A DNA stretch of 64,000 nt, taken from the NCBI GenBank assembly GCA_018223435.1, contig JAGTTO010000001.1, forward strand, positions 3,534,001 through 3,598,000. Direction: 5' to 3'. Made by a program: the position numbers and the translations under genes. Positions within the stretch are counted from its first letter, which is position 1; each line of letters begins with the position of its first letter. Of the stretch, positions 50,764 through 59,432 are shown piece after piece. The stretch comes from Lachnospiraceae bacterium Marseille-Q4251 (GTDB lineage Bacteria > Bacillota > Clostridia > Lachnospirales > Lachnospiraceae). The notes under the pieces are model-generated. The model was not told the DNA's origin. It was given only the letters and a program-made list of their open reading frames with translations, and searched no databases.

Positions 50764-53625
50764 ATGTACAAAATTAGAGAAAGATCAGCCGTATTATGTA
50801 TAGCGATATTCATGGTTTTGGGAATGTGGGGGATGTTATCAGCACACTGCCTGGCTGTTGAAACAAATAACGATGAAACACAGCCGCAGACCATCCGTAT
50901 CGGTTCCTTTGAGGATACTTTCGATTATGTTGATCAAAACGGTGTCAGACGAGGCTATGGCTACGAACTTTTACAGGCTTTGGCAGGTTATACCGGATGG
51001 AAATTCGAGTATGTGAAATGTGACTGGTCCAACTGTTTTGATAAGCTTGAAAATGGCGAGATCGATATCATGGGTGATGTCTCTTACACCGATGAACGTG
51101 CGGAAAAGATGCTTTTTTCAGAGGAACCGATGGGTGAGGAAAAATATATTCTTTATGCGGATTTGTCAAATATGGACATTGAGATATCGGATTTCGAGTT
51201 CCTGGACGGGAAACGTGTAGGCGTGCTCTTAGGTACAGAGCCTGAAATCATGCTGACAGAGTGGGAAAACAGGAATGGGATACAGACAGAGCATGTAAAT
51301 GTGTATAATAATGATGATGTCGAAAAGAAATTAGCAAATCATGAGATCGATGCTTTTGTATCTCTGGAGGAATCCTTCTGGTCTGAACAGGGAATCTTAT
51401 CCGTTACCACGATTGGCAAATCAGGCATCTATTTTGCGATAAATAAAGAGCGCAGTGATATCAAGGAGGAGTTGGATCATGCGATGCGCCAGTTGGATCA
51501 GGACAGTCCTTTTTTCAAGGCAGATCTGTATAAGAAGTATTTTACACTTGATTACAAGCAGAGTCTTACTGGCAAAGAAAAGTCCTGGGTAGAGGAGCAT
51601 GGTGGTATCCGGATCGGATTTTTGGACAATGATCCGGCAATCTTTTCCATGAGTGAAGAGACGGGAGAACTTACCGGTATGCTGGCAGAATATTTTTCCT
51701 ATGCCAAAGACTGTCTGGGGAATCAGATACTGGAATTTCATGTGCAGGCATATGATGATTATGACGAAATGCTTCAGACTTTGCAGGATCGTGAAATTGA
51801 CATGATTTTTTATGTCGGCAGAAATCCTAATCTTGCAGAAGAGAATGGCTATGCACTTACCAATACAGCCTGGACCTACAGCCTGATGGCGGTAACAGAT
51901 GAAGAATATTTCAATGAGGACGAGGTGTATAGCGTAGCTGTGCCAAAGGAAAAAGAAGCCTTAAAACAGCATATTGCGTTCAGTTATCCCCAATGGAAGC
52001 TGGTAGATTATGAATCATTTGCGGATGCGGCAGATATGATCCTGAATGGAGAAGCAGACTGTTTTCTCATGGGAACCAGCCAGGCACTGAAATATGATAA
52101 CAAACGAAATTTCAAAAGTGTACCACTTACAAAAACAATGGAAGCATGCTTTGCCGTAAAAGGCGGAGAGACCACTTTTTTATCGATACTGAATAAAACC
52201 TTAAAGGCCATGCCGTCTGATATGCTTACCAGTGCACTTGCTATCTATGACAGTACAGCAGATAAGGTGACACTTTCAGACTTTGTAAAAGACAATCTGG
52301 CTGTTGTTTTTGTCACTGCGGGATTATCTATGATCAGCATCCTTGGCATGATCCTTATACTTTTAAGAAAGGCAAGAAAAGCAGAAGCTGCCGCAAAGCT
52401 TGCAGCGAATGATACACAAAAGCTCAATGACAAGCTAGAGATCGCTTTGAAAAAAGCAGAGGATGCCAGTCTCGCAAAGACCCGTTTCCTTAACAATATG
52501 TCGCATGACATCCGTACTCCCATGAATGTGATCCTGGGCTATGCACAGCTTATGGAGGATGAACTGAAAGGAAAAGAGCTGCCGGAAGCTTCTGAACATC
52601 TGAAGAAGCTGCAGCAGGCTGGAAACCTTCTTCTGTCGATCATAAACAATGTGCTTGACATGGCCCGGATCGAGAGTGGAAGGATGGAGATTGATGAGAA
52701 CTGTACCCGGATCGAGGATATCCGGCAGACTTTGTTTGAAATATTTGAGGATGAAGCAAAGAAAAAGAAGATTGCACTTCGTTGCACGGTAAACGTAGAG
52801 CATGAGCATATACTGACAGATATTACCAAGGTAAAGGAAATATTTGTCAATATCCTGAGCAATGCTATAAAATACACTCCGACTGGTGGCTCTGTTATGG
52901 TAAACATAGAGGAATTACCCTGCGATGAGCCGGGATACATGAGCGTGAGGACCAGGGTGAGCGATACCGGGATCGGTATGAGTCAGGATTATCAGACAAA
53001 GATTTTCGAAGCCTTCACATGTGAGCAGAATACCACAAAGAGCAAGATCGCAGGAACCGGACTGGGCATGTCGATCGTCAGGAAATATGTGGATCTGCTT
53101 GGCGGAACCATAGAGGTAGAGAGTGAGCCCGGGAAGGGCAGCACCTTTACTGTCACACTGAAACACAGGATAGCGGATGAAAGCTATTATGTAAAAAAGC
53201 ACATGGAAGAGTCTGGAACAGGCAGAGAAATCCTTGAAGGCAGGAAGATCCTTCTGGCAGAAGACAATGATCTGAATGCGGAGATCGCGGAAGCAATCCT
53301 TGGGCGTGCCGGCATTGAAACAGAACGTGTGGAGGATGGCCTTCAGTGTGTAAAACGGATAACGGAAATGCCGGCGGGAACATATGATATGATCCTCATG
53401 GATATCCAGATGCCCCAGATGGACGGTTATAAGGCAACACGGGTGATCAGAGACCTGCCAGATCCGGAGAAGGCCGGCATACCGATCGTTGCCATGACGG
53501 CAAATGCATTTGAAGAAGATAAGAGAGAGGCTGCTGCAGCCGGAATGAATGCCCACATAGCAAAGCCGATCCAGGTCGAACAGCTGCTCTCGACATTAGC
53601 GGAAATCATAAGGCAACAGGAATAA
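50764..53625 (+). CDS. hybrid sensor kinase with two solute-binding sensor domains (BvgS/EvgS-like)
   Basis: 953 residues. The ATG at 50764 follows GGAGAAAAG; an in-frame GTG at 50749 is an alternative. A signal/anchor (VLCIAIFMVLGMWGMLSAHC) precedes two tandem SBP_bac_3-like domains (IRIGSFEDTFDYVDQNGVRR and IRIGFLDNDPAIFSMSEETG mark their starts). A helix (LAVVFVTAGLSMISILGMIL) leads to a coiled coil, H-box FLNNMSHDIRTPMNVI, N-box NAIKYTPTGG, G-boxes DTGIGMS and GTGLGMSI, and a receiver KILLAEDNDLN with Asp in ILMDIQMPQMDGYKA. This is the intact counterpart of the two broken kinases at 41.5-42.7 kb. Confidence 0.9.
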   Translation: MYKIRERSAVLCIAIFMVLGMWGMLSAHCLAVETNNDETQPQTIRIGSFEDTFDYVDQNGVRRGYGYELLQALAGYTGWKFEYVKCDWSNCFDKLENGEIDIMGDVSYTDERAEKMLFSEEPMGEEKYILYADLSNMDIEISDFEFLDGKRVGVLLGTEPEIMLTEWENRNGIQTEHVNVYNNDDVEKKLANHEIDAFVSLEESFWSEQGILSVTTIGKSGIYFAINKERSDIKEELDHAMRQLDQDSPFFKADLYKKYFTLDYKQSLTGKEKSWVEEHGGIRIGFLDNDPAIFSMSEETGELTGMLAEYFSYAKDCLGNQILEFHVQAYDDYDEMLQTLQDREIDMIFYVGRNPNLAEENGYALTNTAWTYSLMAVTDEEYFNEDEVYSVAVPKEKEALKQHIAFSYPQWKLVDYESFADAADMILNGEADCFLMGTSQALKYDNKRNFKSVPLTKTMEACFAVKGGETTFLSILNKTLKAMPSDMLTSALAIYDSTADKVTLSDFVKDNLAVVFVTAGLSMISILGMILILLRKARKAEAAAKLAANDTQKLNDKLEIALKKAEDASLAKTRFLNNMSHDIRTPMNVILGYAQLMEDELKGKELPEASEHLKKLQQAGNLLLSIINNVLDMARIESGRMEIDENCTRIEDIRQTLFEIFEDEAKKKKIALRCTVNVEHEHILTDITKVKEIFVNILSNAIKYTPTGGSVMVNIEELPCDEPGYMSVRTRVSDTGIGMSQDYQTKIFEAFTCEQNTTKSKIAGTGLGMSIVRKYVDLLGGTIEVESEPGKGSTFTVTLKHRIADESYYVKKHMEESGTGREILEGRKILLAEDNDLNAEIAEAILGRAGIETERVEDGLQCVKRITEMPAGTYDMILMDIQMPQMDGYKATRVIRDLPDPEKAGIPIVAMTANAFEEDKREAAAAGMNAHIAKPIQVEQLLSTLAEIIRQQE

Positions 53626-53630
53626 GGTCA

Positions 53631-53669
53631 AAGCCAAACCACCGGTTTAGCAGGTGGTTTGGCTTTTTT
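53631..53669 (+). terminator. terminator of the sensory cluster
   Basis: AAGCCAAACCACC and GGTGGTTTGGCTT form a 13-bp stem followed by TTTT. Confidence 0.92.
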
Positions 53670-53807
53670 ACTTTATAGGAAAGACCGCCTTCGGTGCTCT
53701 CTTGAATTGAAGTTCTTCCTCGCTCATGCGGCGAATGTCCCTGGAAGACATTCCTTCTGGTGGGTTATCCATGTATTTTTGCGCAGTTTCTCGATATCTG
53801 GTTTCAT
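53668..53807 (-). pseudogene. frameshifted remnant of a small unrecognised gene
   Basis: On the minus strand an ATG at 53807 starts MKPDIEKLRKN, and the coding sense continues in another frame as YMDNPPEGMSSRDIRRMSEE, joined at a run of five A where six would restore one frame. The segment then runs into unrelated residues (FKRAPKAVFPIK) and a stop. It looks like the start of a small conserved gene that was cut and shifted. No function can be given. Confidence 0.35.
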
Positions 53808-53836
53808 GGTGTCTTTCTTTTGAAACTGCCAGGTAA

Positions 53837-54253
53837 AGATTTAAAAAAACAGGCGGAAACTTGCCGATCCTCTGTCGGATCAACGCAAGTGATGAGGTTG
53901 AGGGAGGACAAAGCGTACAAGACGCAGCAGCAGTAGCTGCATACCTGGAACAGGAATACGGTGTAAATGCTCTCCATGTAACCCGTGTGGTACACCTCCA
54001 CGATGAATTTATGTGGGCGCCTGGCCTGGTCCATGGCGGTTTTAACGGGGATCTTGTAACAGAGATCAAACGTGCAGTTTCTGTTCCGGTGATCACAGTT
54101 GGCCGTTTCACAGAGCCGCAGTACGCAGAACTTCTGGTAAAACAGGGACGGGCAGATCTGATCGCCTTTGGCCGTCAGAGTATTGCAGATCCGGATCTTC
54201 CAAATAAAGCACTCAATGGGCAGTTGGAAAGTATGGCTCCCTTGATGAAATAA
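53837..54253 (+). pseudogene. old yellow enzyme / NADH:flavin oxidoreductase fragment
   Basis: About 135 codons without a usable start. They cover the second half of an OYE-type TIM barrel: LPILCRINASDEVEGGQS, then AYLEQEYGVNALHV, VHGGFNGDLVTEIK and SVPVITVGRFTEPQYAELL (the FMN phosphate-binding strand), ending with LIAFGRQSIADPDLPNKAL. The N-terminal half and the C-terminal iron-sulfur and FAD domains found in the 2,4-dienoyl-CoA reductase-like members are absent. It is a relic bordered by terminators. Confidence 0.82.
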
Positions 54254-54259
54254 TAATGA

Positions 54260-54307
54260 AAAAAGCTTCTCTTTTGGATAGCATAATATCTGAAGGGAAG
54301 CTTTTTA
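54260..54307 (+). terminator. terminator after the OYE fragment
   Basis: AAAAAGCTTC and GAAGCTTTTT form the base of an imperfect stem followed by ATAT. Confidence 0.75.
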
Positions 54308-54461
54308 TATGACAAGATATGTATCATAATTGACAGAAGAAATAAGTCGAATTAAAATGAAAGATAAGATATGTCCCGCAGGGTATCTGCCGGAGCGGGA
54401 GTTGTAATAAAACCGTAACGGTTGTGACGCGTACCAAGAGAAGAAAGGATGGAAATTAAAA

Positions 54462-54854
54462 ATGGATTTGAGAGAGCAGATGAAAGGGATCCAGCACGTT
54501 GGAGTCCCGACAAATGATATGGAAACCACTGTTAAATTTTATGAAGCACTTGGATTCGAGGTGGCATTTCAGACGGTAAACGAAGCTGCCAATGAGAAGG
54601 TCACTTTTCTAAAACTGGGCAATCTTGTGATCGAGGCATATGAAAATAAGGCCGCAAAGCTGGAATCCGGTGCGATCGATCATGTAGCCATTGATGTGAA
54701 AAATATTGAGAAAGTGCATGAGATGGTTACTGCCGCAGGCCTGAACACCACCAGGGATGAGATCCATTTCCTGCCGTTCTGGGAGAATGGAGTAAAGTTC
54801 TTTACCATTGAAGGTCCGAATAAAGAAAAGGTCGAGTTCAGCCAGCATCTGTAG
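54462..54854 (+). CDS. VOC (glyoxalase/dioxygenase) superfamily protein
   Basis: A 130-residue protein with the paired beta-alpha-beta-beta-beta modules of the vicinal-oxygen-chelate fold: GIQHVGVPTNDMETTVKFYE and later AIDHVAIDVKNIEKVHEM. The metal ligands would be His14, Glu in LVIEAYEN, His in the second module and Glu in KVEFSQHL. The substrate is unknown; lactoylglutathione-lyase-like or epimerase functions are both possible. A good site, AGAAAGGATGG, precedes the start. Confidence 0.82.
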   Translation: MDLREQMKGIQHVGVPTNDMETTVKFYEALGFEVAFQTVNEAANEKVTFLKLGNLVIEAYENKAAKLESGAIDHVAIDVKNIEKVHEMVTAAGLNTTRDEIHFLPFWENGVKFFTIEGPNKEKVEFSQHL

Positions 54855-54912
54855 AGAAAATGCGCCTGTTGAATGTTTTGAAAAATGGTGTAAAATAAAA
54901 GAAGGTGAAAAC

Positions 54913-55815
54913 TTGAAGAACGAGCTTTATCAAAGCTGTACGCTTTGTCCGAGAGAGTGTCATGCAGACCGCCTTTCCGGAAAAAAAGGAGCCTGCGGGG
55001 AAAATTCCGTGCTCCGTGTGGGAAGGGCAGCACTCCATATGTGGGAAGAACCCTGTATTTCCGGAACCAGAGGCTCCGGGACGGTATTTTTTTCCGGCTG
55101 TTCTCTGGGCTGCATTTTCTGTCAGAACCGGGAACTTTCTTATGGCGGTCTTGGAAAAGAGATCAGCGAAGAACGGCTTGCAGAGATTTTTCTGGAACTT
55201 CAGGAAAAAGGGGCGGCCAATATCAACCTGGTGACGGGAGAGCATTTTGTTCCCGGGATCCTGGAGGGGCTGACACTTGCAAAAGAACAGGGACTGACAC
55301 TTCCGGTAGTCTATAATTCCAGCGGCTATGAAAAGCCGGAAACGATCCGTCTTCTGAAGGGTTCCGTAGATATCTGGCTTCCGGATTTTAAATACTGGGA
55401 TGATGAACTGGGACTTCGTTTTTCCGGAGTACCGGATTACCGGGAACGGGCAATGAAGGCCATTGACGAGATGGTCTGTCAGACAGGGGCGTGCGTGTTT
55501 GATGAGGAAGGCTATCTCAGGAAAGGGGTCGTTGTCCGTCATCTTCTCTTGCCCGGGCATGTGAAAAATTCCAGAGAAGTGCTTCGTTATCTTCATGACA
55601 CCTATGGAAACCGGATCTATATCAGCATTATGAGCCAGTATACGCCGCTTTCGAAGGACCTGCCCTTTGAGGAACTTAACCGGAAAGTGACCAGGCGGGA
55701 GTATGAGCGGCTTTTGGATTATGCCCTGGAACTGGGAATCGAAAATGGATTTTTCCAGGAAGGGGAAGCAGCAAAAGAGAGCTTTATCCCTGATTTCAAC
55801 GGGGAAGGCGTCTGA
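54913..55815 (+). CDS. radical SAM protein, PflA-like
   Basis: 300 residues from a TTG at 54913 with AGAAGGTG upstream; upstream ATG frames would overlap the VOC gene. An N-terminal cysteine block (CTLCPRECHADR) precedes the radical SAM cluster CSLGCIFCQN, giving CxxxCxxC. VTGEHFVPGILEG, YNSSGYEKPETIRLL and IWLPDFKYWDDEL follow, and the end is partially conserved (ISIMSQYTPLSK). This is the COG1313 class of uncharacterised activase-like enzymes rather than true pyruvate formate-lyase activase. The target protein is unknown. Confidence 0.85.
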   Translation: MKNELYQSCTLCPRECHADRLSGKKGACGENSVLRVGRAALHMWEEPCISGTRGSGTVFFSGCSLGCIFCQNRELSYGGLGKEISEERLAEIFLELQEKGAANINLVTGEHFVPGILEGLTLAKEQGLTLPVVYNSSGYEKPETIRLLKGSVDIWLPDFKYWDDELGLRFSGVPDYRERAMKAIDEMVCQTGACVFDEEGYLRKGVVVRHLLLPGHVKNSREVLRYLHDTYGNRIYISIMSQYTPLSKDLPFEELNRKVTRREYERLLDYALELGIENGFFQEGEAAKESFIPDFNGEGV

Positions 55816-55842
55816 AAAACAGAAAAACGAGGGGGGATTGGC

Positions 55843-56334
55843 ATGTTTTCATTTGTAAAGAAAAAAGAAAATCAGGAACCGGAAAGACTTACCGCTTTTC
55901 TTGATGGAAAGGTCATTCCGATCGCAGAAGTGCCGGATCAGGTATTTTCCGCAGGGATCATGGGTGACGGCGTGGCGATCGAGCCGGAAAATCATGTGGT
56001 GACAGCACCGGCAGCAGCAGAAGTAACTGCAGTCATGGAAGATTCCAGACATGCGCTGGGGCTGAAATTTGCCAATGGCGTGGAGTGTCTGATCCATGTA
56101 GGTCTCGATACGGTCGATATGAAGGGGAAAGGCTTTCAGCTTCATGTAAGCCTGGGAGAAAAAGTGGAAAAAGGAGCGCCGCTCATCACCTTTTCACCGG
56201 AAGAGATCAAAAAGGCGGGTCATATGGCTCTGACGATCCTGGCAGTGACGGATGAAGCCGGGGTAAAAAAGATCCATTTTCACACGGGGATCCATGCTAC
56301 GGCGGGAGAAACGGTGATCGCAGACTTTGAGTAA
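55843..56334 (+). CDS. PTS glucose-type EIIA (Crr-like) protein
   Basis: A 163-residue single-domain protein. The EIIA-Glc fold is recognised by FSAGIMGDGVAIEPENHVV, then HALGLKFANGVECLIHVGLD, where the His of LIHVGLDTV is the phosphorylation site, and the VEKGAPLITFSPEEIKKAGH end. It accepts phosphate from HPr and gives it to an EIIB domain or regulates other proteins. No EIIBC gene is adjacent, so it may serve permeases elsewhere. A terminator follows. Confidence 0.9.
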   Translation: MFSFVKKKENQEPERLTAFLDGKVIPIAEVPDQVFSAGIMGDGVAIEPENHVVTAPAAAEVTAVMEDSRHALGLKFANGVECLIHVGLDTVDMKGKGFQLHVSLGEKVEKGAPLITFSPEEIKKAGHMALTILAVTDEAGVKKIHFHTGIHATAGETVIADFE

Positions 56335-56338
56335 AGGA

Positions 56339-56387
56339 AAGACTTCGGGAAACGGAACAGGAAAAGCGTTTTCCGGGGTCTTTTTTT
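56339..56387 (+). terminator. terminator after the EIIA gene
   Basis: GACTTCGGGAAACG pairs with CGTTTTCCGGGGTC, then seven T. Confidence 0.85.
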
Positions 56388-56436
56388 GATACGATGCTTT
56401 CTGAAAAACTTATCTGGAGGAAGAAAAAAGGAAAGT

Positions 56437-56691
56437 ATGTTTCAAGAAATGGCAGAGCTCTGGCTGGGGAACATCCGCTGCCGGGATGAGGAACTTACCA
56501 CCCGCTGCATAGAGAGCGGTGTGGACATCAAAGCATTGAGTGAGATCCTCGGTCATGCAAGCGTCAATATTACGCTGAACCGCTATGTCCATTCCTCGCC
56601 GGAAATGAAGAGACGGAATATGGAGAAGGTACGGCCTTTGTGCAGGTCTGACAAAGTGACGGAAGAAGTCTCCCCAATATTGGCAGATTAG
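56437..56691 (+). pseudogene. tyrosine integrase remnant (internal deletion)
   Basis: From the ATG at 56437 (site GGAAAG) the first 15 residues, MFQEMAELWLGNIR, look like the start of an integrase SAM-like domain. At about residue 20 the frame jumps to the end of the catalytic domain: TTRCIESGVDIKALSEILGH, where LGH is the conserved His box, then VNITLNRYVHSS with the catalytic Tyr. The arginine boxes are absent, so it is inactive. No att sites were identified. Confidence 0.8.
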
Positions 56692-56742
56692 TAGAAAAAT
56701 ACAATGATGGTGAAAAAAGACAGAGAAACCGGAATTTGGCAG

Positions 56743-56771
56743 TTGACAAGCAAAGAAAAGAATGTTAATTT
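56743..56771 (+). promoter_or_regulatory. promoter of the amino-acid ABC transporter operon
   Basis: TTGACA (56743-56748), 17-bp spacer, extended -10 TGTTAATTT (56763-56771). Confidence 0.65.
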
Positions 56772-56814
56772 TAGGAAAGATGTTTTAATTAAATATTTAG
56801 GAGGATGTATAATT

Positions 56815-57663
56815 ATGAAAAAGCGTATCGTAGCAGTAATGTTGACCGCAATCATGGCAGTCGTTCCGATGGCAGCTTATGCTTCCGAGACCGAGACCGA
56901 GACTGAGACAGTAGCAGCGGAGACAGAGGGTGCCTCCGAAGCAGAAAGCGAGACTGAGAAAAAAGTAGATCTGACCGGCCTGACCATCGGCGTACAGCTG
57001 GGAACCACGGGAGATCTTTCCGTTACCGACGAGTACGGCGACGATGCAGTAGAGCGTTACAATAAAGGTTTTGAGGCCGTACAGGCTCTGGTACAGGGCA
57101 AGATCGATGCCGTTGTCATCGACGAGCTTCCGGCTGAGGAGTTTGTAAAATCCGTTGACGGTCTGAAAATCCTGCAGAGTGCATACAGCCAGGAGGATTA
57201 CGCCATCTGCTTTAAAAAGGACAATACAGACCTCTGCGACAAGGTAAACGAGGCCATCAAAGAGCTGAAAGACGAGGGAACCTTCGATCAGATCGCCAAT
57301 TCTTACATCGGCGACAGCGCCGGAGAGAATTACTACGAGTCTCCGGAAGATGTTGACCGTTCCAACGGTACCCTGACCATGGCTACTAACGCAGAGTTCC
57401 CGCCCTATGAATATTATGAGAGTGAAGAGATCACCGGTCTTGATGTAGACTTCGCTCAGGCTATCTGTGATAAACTGGGTATGGAGCTTGAGGTTGAGGA
57501 TATGGCTTTCGATTCCATCATCCCGGCAGTCAACAGCGGAAAAGCAGATATGGGTGTTGCAGGTATGACCGTAACTCCGGACCGTGAGAAAGAGGTTCTG
57601 TTCTCCGACAGCTACTACAGCTCCAAACAGGTTATCATCGTAAAGGAAGACTTCGAGGAGTAA
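56815..57663 (+). CDS. polar amino-acid ABC transporter binding protein with circularly permuted fold
   Basis: 282 residues from the ATG at 56815 behind TAGGAGG. A signal peptide (VAVMLTAIMAVVPMAAYA) is followed by a Thr-Glu-rich spacer. The order of the family 3 binding-protein blocks is reversed: first the usual second half (LTGLTIGVQLGTTGD, ERYNKGFEAVQALVQGKIDA, DEGTFDQIANSYIGD), then the usual first half (LTMATNAEFPPYEYYE, EITGLDVDFAQAICDKLGM, SGKADMGVAGMTVTPDRE, SSKQVIIVKEDF). In standard proteins the order is the opposite. The frame is intact and the permease and ATPase follow, so the permuted protein is probably in use. No lipobox is seen; retention at the membrane must be by other means. 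Confidence 0.85.
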   Translation: MKKRIVAVMLTAIMAVVPMAAYASETETETETVAAETEGASEAESETEKKVDLTGLTIGVQLGTTGDLSVTDEYGDDAVERYNKGFEAVQALVQGKIDAVVIDELPAEEFVKSVDGLKILQSAYSQEDYAICFKKDNTDLCDKVNEAIKELKDEGTFDQIANSYIGDSAGENYYESPEDVDRSNGTLTMATNAEFPPYEYYESEEITGLDVDFAQAICDKLGMELEVEDMAFDSIIPAVNSGKADMGVAGMTVTPDREKEVLFSDSYYSSKQVIIVKEDFEE

Positions 57664-57690
57664 GGTTTCACGAAATCTGATAAGAAAGCA

Positions 57691-57727
57691 GGCAGGGGAG
57701 CCGGAATGTACGGTTCCCCTGCTTTTG
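57691..57727 (+). terminator. attenuating hairpin between binding protein and permease genes
   Basis: GCAGGGGAGCCG and CGGTTCCCCTGC pair, then TTTTGC. Such partial terminators keep binding-protein mRNA in excess. Confidence 0.75.
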
Positions 57728-57752
57728 CAGTAAAAGGATGTGAGGTAAAATT

Positions 57753-58442
57753 ATGGAATGGCTGCTTGGGCAGATTTATAGCAACTTTATTGAGGATCAC
57801 CGGTGGCGTTACCTGACCAACGGCTTGAAGGTTACTTTGGAAGTCACCTTCTTTGCCGTGATCATCGGTATCGTCCTGGGTCTTCTGATCGCCGTTGTGC
57901 GGTCCACTTACGTCAAGACCGGCAAACTGAAGATTGCCAATTTCCTCTGCGGGATCTATATCACCGTGATCCGTGGAACGCCGGTTGTGGTACAGCTTTT
58001 GATTATTTACTTTGTTGTGTTCGGTTCTGTGAAGATCGACAAGGTTCTGGTGGCTATCATGGCCTTCGGCTTGAACTCCGGCGCTTATGTGGCTGAGATC
58101 TTCCGTTCCGGTATCATGTCCATTGACAACGGACAGTTTGAGGCAGGAAGAAGCCTGGGCTTCAGCTACTGGAAGACGATGCTTTACATCATCATGCCCC
58201 AGGCCTTCAAGAACGTGCTTCCGGCTCTCGGAAACGAGTTCATCGTTCTCCTGAAAGAGACCTCCGTTGCCGGGTACATTGCCCTGGAGGATCTGACCAA
58301 GGGCGGCGATATCATCCGAAGCCGGACTTTCAGCGCATTTTTCCCGCTGATCACGGTAGCGCTGATTTATCTTATCATGGTGACGATCTTCACCAAACTG
58401 GTAGGTATTCTGGAAAGGAGGCTGCGTAACAGTGACCACTAA
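57753..58442 (+). CDS. polar amino-acid ABC transporter permease
   Basis: A 229-residue membrane protein of the HisM/GlnP family with about five helices ([48 protein letters not shown]). The coupling EAA loop reads [15 protein letters not shown] then [18 protein letters not shown], the typical docking site for the ATPase. It likely works as a homodimer. The gene starts behind GATGTGAGG and overlaps the ATPase gene by 11 bp. Confidence 0.92.
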   Translation: MEWLLGQIYSNFIEDHRWRYLTNGLKVTLEVTFFAVIIGIVLGLLIAVVRSTYVKTGKLKIANFLCGIYITVIRGTPVVVQLLIIYFVVFGSVKIDKVLVAIMAFGLNSGAYVAEIFRSGIMSIDNGQFEAGRSLGFSYWKTMLYIIMPQAFKNVLPALGNEFIVLLKETSVAGYIALEDLTKGGDIIRSRTFSAFFPLITVALIYLIMVTIFTKLVGILERRLRNSDH

Positions 58443-59184
58443 CAAAGGAGAGGTTCTGATCCGGACCGAAAATCTGAAAAAAGTATTCCCGGGCGGCCTG
58501 CATGCCTTAAACGGGGTGAACCAGGAGATCCGAAAAGGTGAGGTAGTCGTTATTGTAGGTCCTTCCGGAAGTGGAAAATCCACGTTTCTCCGTTCTTTGA
58601 ACCTTCTGGAGGTTCCCACAGAGGGCCATATCTATTTCGACGGTACGGACCTGACAGGAAAAAAAGTGGATCTGGACAAACACAGACAGCGTATGGGAAT
58701 GGTGTTCCAGCACTTTAACCTGTTCCCGCATATGACGATCCTGAAAAATATGACGCTGGCGCCGATGAAGCTTCAGAAGCGCCCGAAGGAAGAAGTGGAA
58801 AAACAGGCCATGGAGCTTCTTCAGAGAGTCGGCCTGGCAGACCGGGCCAACGCTTATCCGAGCCAGCTGTCCGGTGGCCAGAAACAGCGTATCGCGATTG
58901 TCCGGGCGCTCTGCATGAACCCGGAGGTCATGCTTTTTGACGAGCCCACTTCCGCTCTGGACCCGGAGATGGTAGGCGAGGTCTTAACGGTTATGAAGGA
59001 GCTGGCGAAAGAGCATATGACGATGGTGGTTGTCACTCACGAGATGGGCTTTGCCCGGGAGGTGGCAGACCGGGTGCTCTTCATGGCGGACGGCCAGGTA
59101 CAGGAAGAGAACGATCCGGAAACCTTCTTCGAGCATCCGAAGAGCGAACGCCTCCAGACCTTCTTAAGCAAAATCATCAAATAA
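58432..59184 (+). CDS. polar amino-acid ABC transporter ATP-binding protein
   Basis: A 250-residue ATPase of the GlnQ/HisP type starting with GTG at 58432 behind AAAGGAGG. Walker A is [15 protein letters not shown], the Q-loop [17 protein letters not shown], the signature [15 protein letters not shown], Walker [15 protein letters not shown] and the switch His VVTHEMGFA. Operon order binding protein-permease-ATPase is standard. The ligand is probably a polar amino acid or cystine, not defined by sequence. Confidence 0.94.
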   Translation: MTTNKGEVLIRTENLKKVFPGGLHALNGVNQEIRKGEVVVIVGPSGSGKSTFLRSLNLLEVPTEGHIYFDGTDLTGKKVDLDKHRQRMGMVFQHFNLFPHMTILKNMTLAPMKLQKRPKEEVEKQAMELLQRVGLADRANAYPSQLSGGQKQRIAIVRALCMNPEVMLFDEPTSALDPEMVGEVLTVMKELAKEHMTMVVVTHEMGFAREVADRVLFMADGQVQEENDPETFFEHPKSERLQTFLSKIIK

Positions 59185-59263
59185 TGACGAGAGGAGTTCC
59201 GATAAACGGGGCTCCTTTTCTTGTGAAATCAAGGCTTTTGGCGGTTTTTGCGAAAAAATTTTC

Positions 59264-59420
59264 TTGCATAAATTGGTGGCTATACTATAATAAGACCTGG
59301 ATACCAGGTGCTGTGTGCCAGTGGCACACGTTTAGCACCGACCGAAGCGGAGCGGAGACCTTGCGTGAGCTGCTTTGCAGCGGAGCAATTCGTAGGTATA
59401 ATCTAACCCTACAGAAAGAA
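59264..59420 (+). promoter_or_regulatory. folC promoter and structured leader
   Basis: TTGCAT (59264-59269) and TATAAT (59286-59291), 16-bp spacer, begin a leader of about 130 nt. It can form a nested hairpin with GGTGCT/AGCACC outside and GTGTGCC/GGCACAC inside, and further stems (CTGC/GCAG) down to about 59390. No known riboswitch class, including the tetrahydrofolate one, was recognised. Confidence 0.55.
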
Positions 59421-59432
59421 AAGGTGACAATT

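Noticed and set aside
59290..59420. Tetrahydrofolate riboswitch in front of folC
   Set aside because: Stems are present but the conserved THF aptamer letters were not found.
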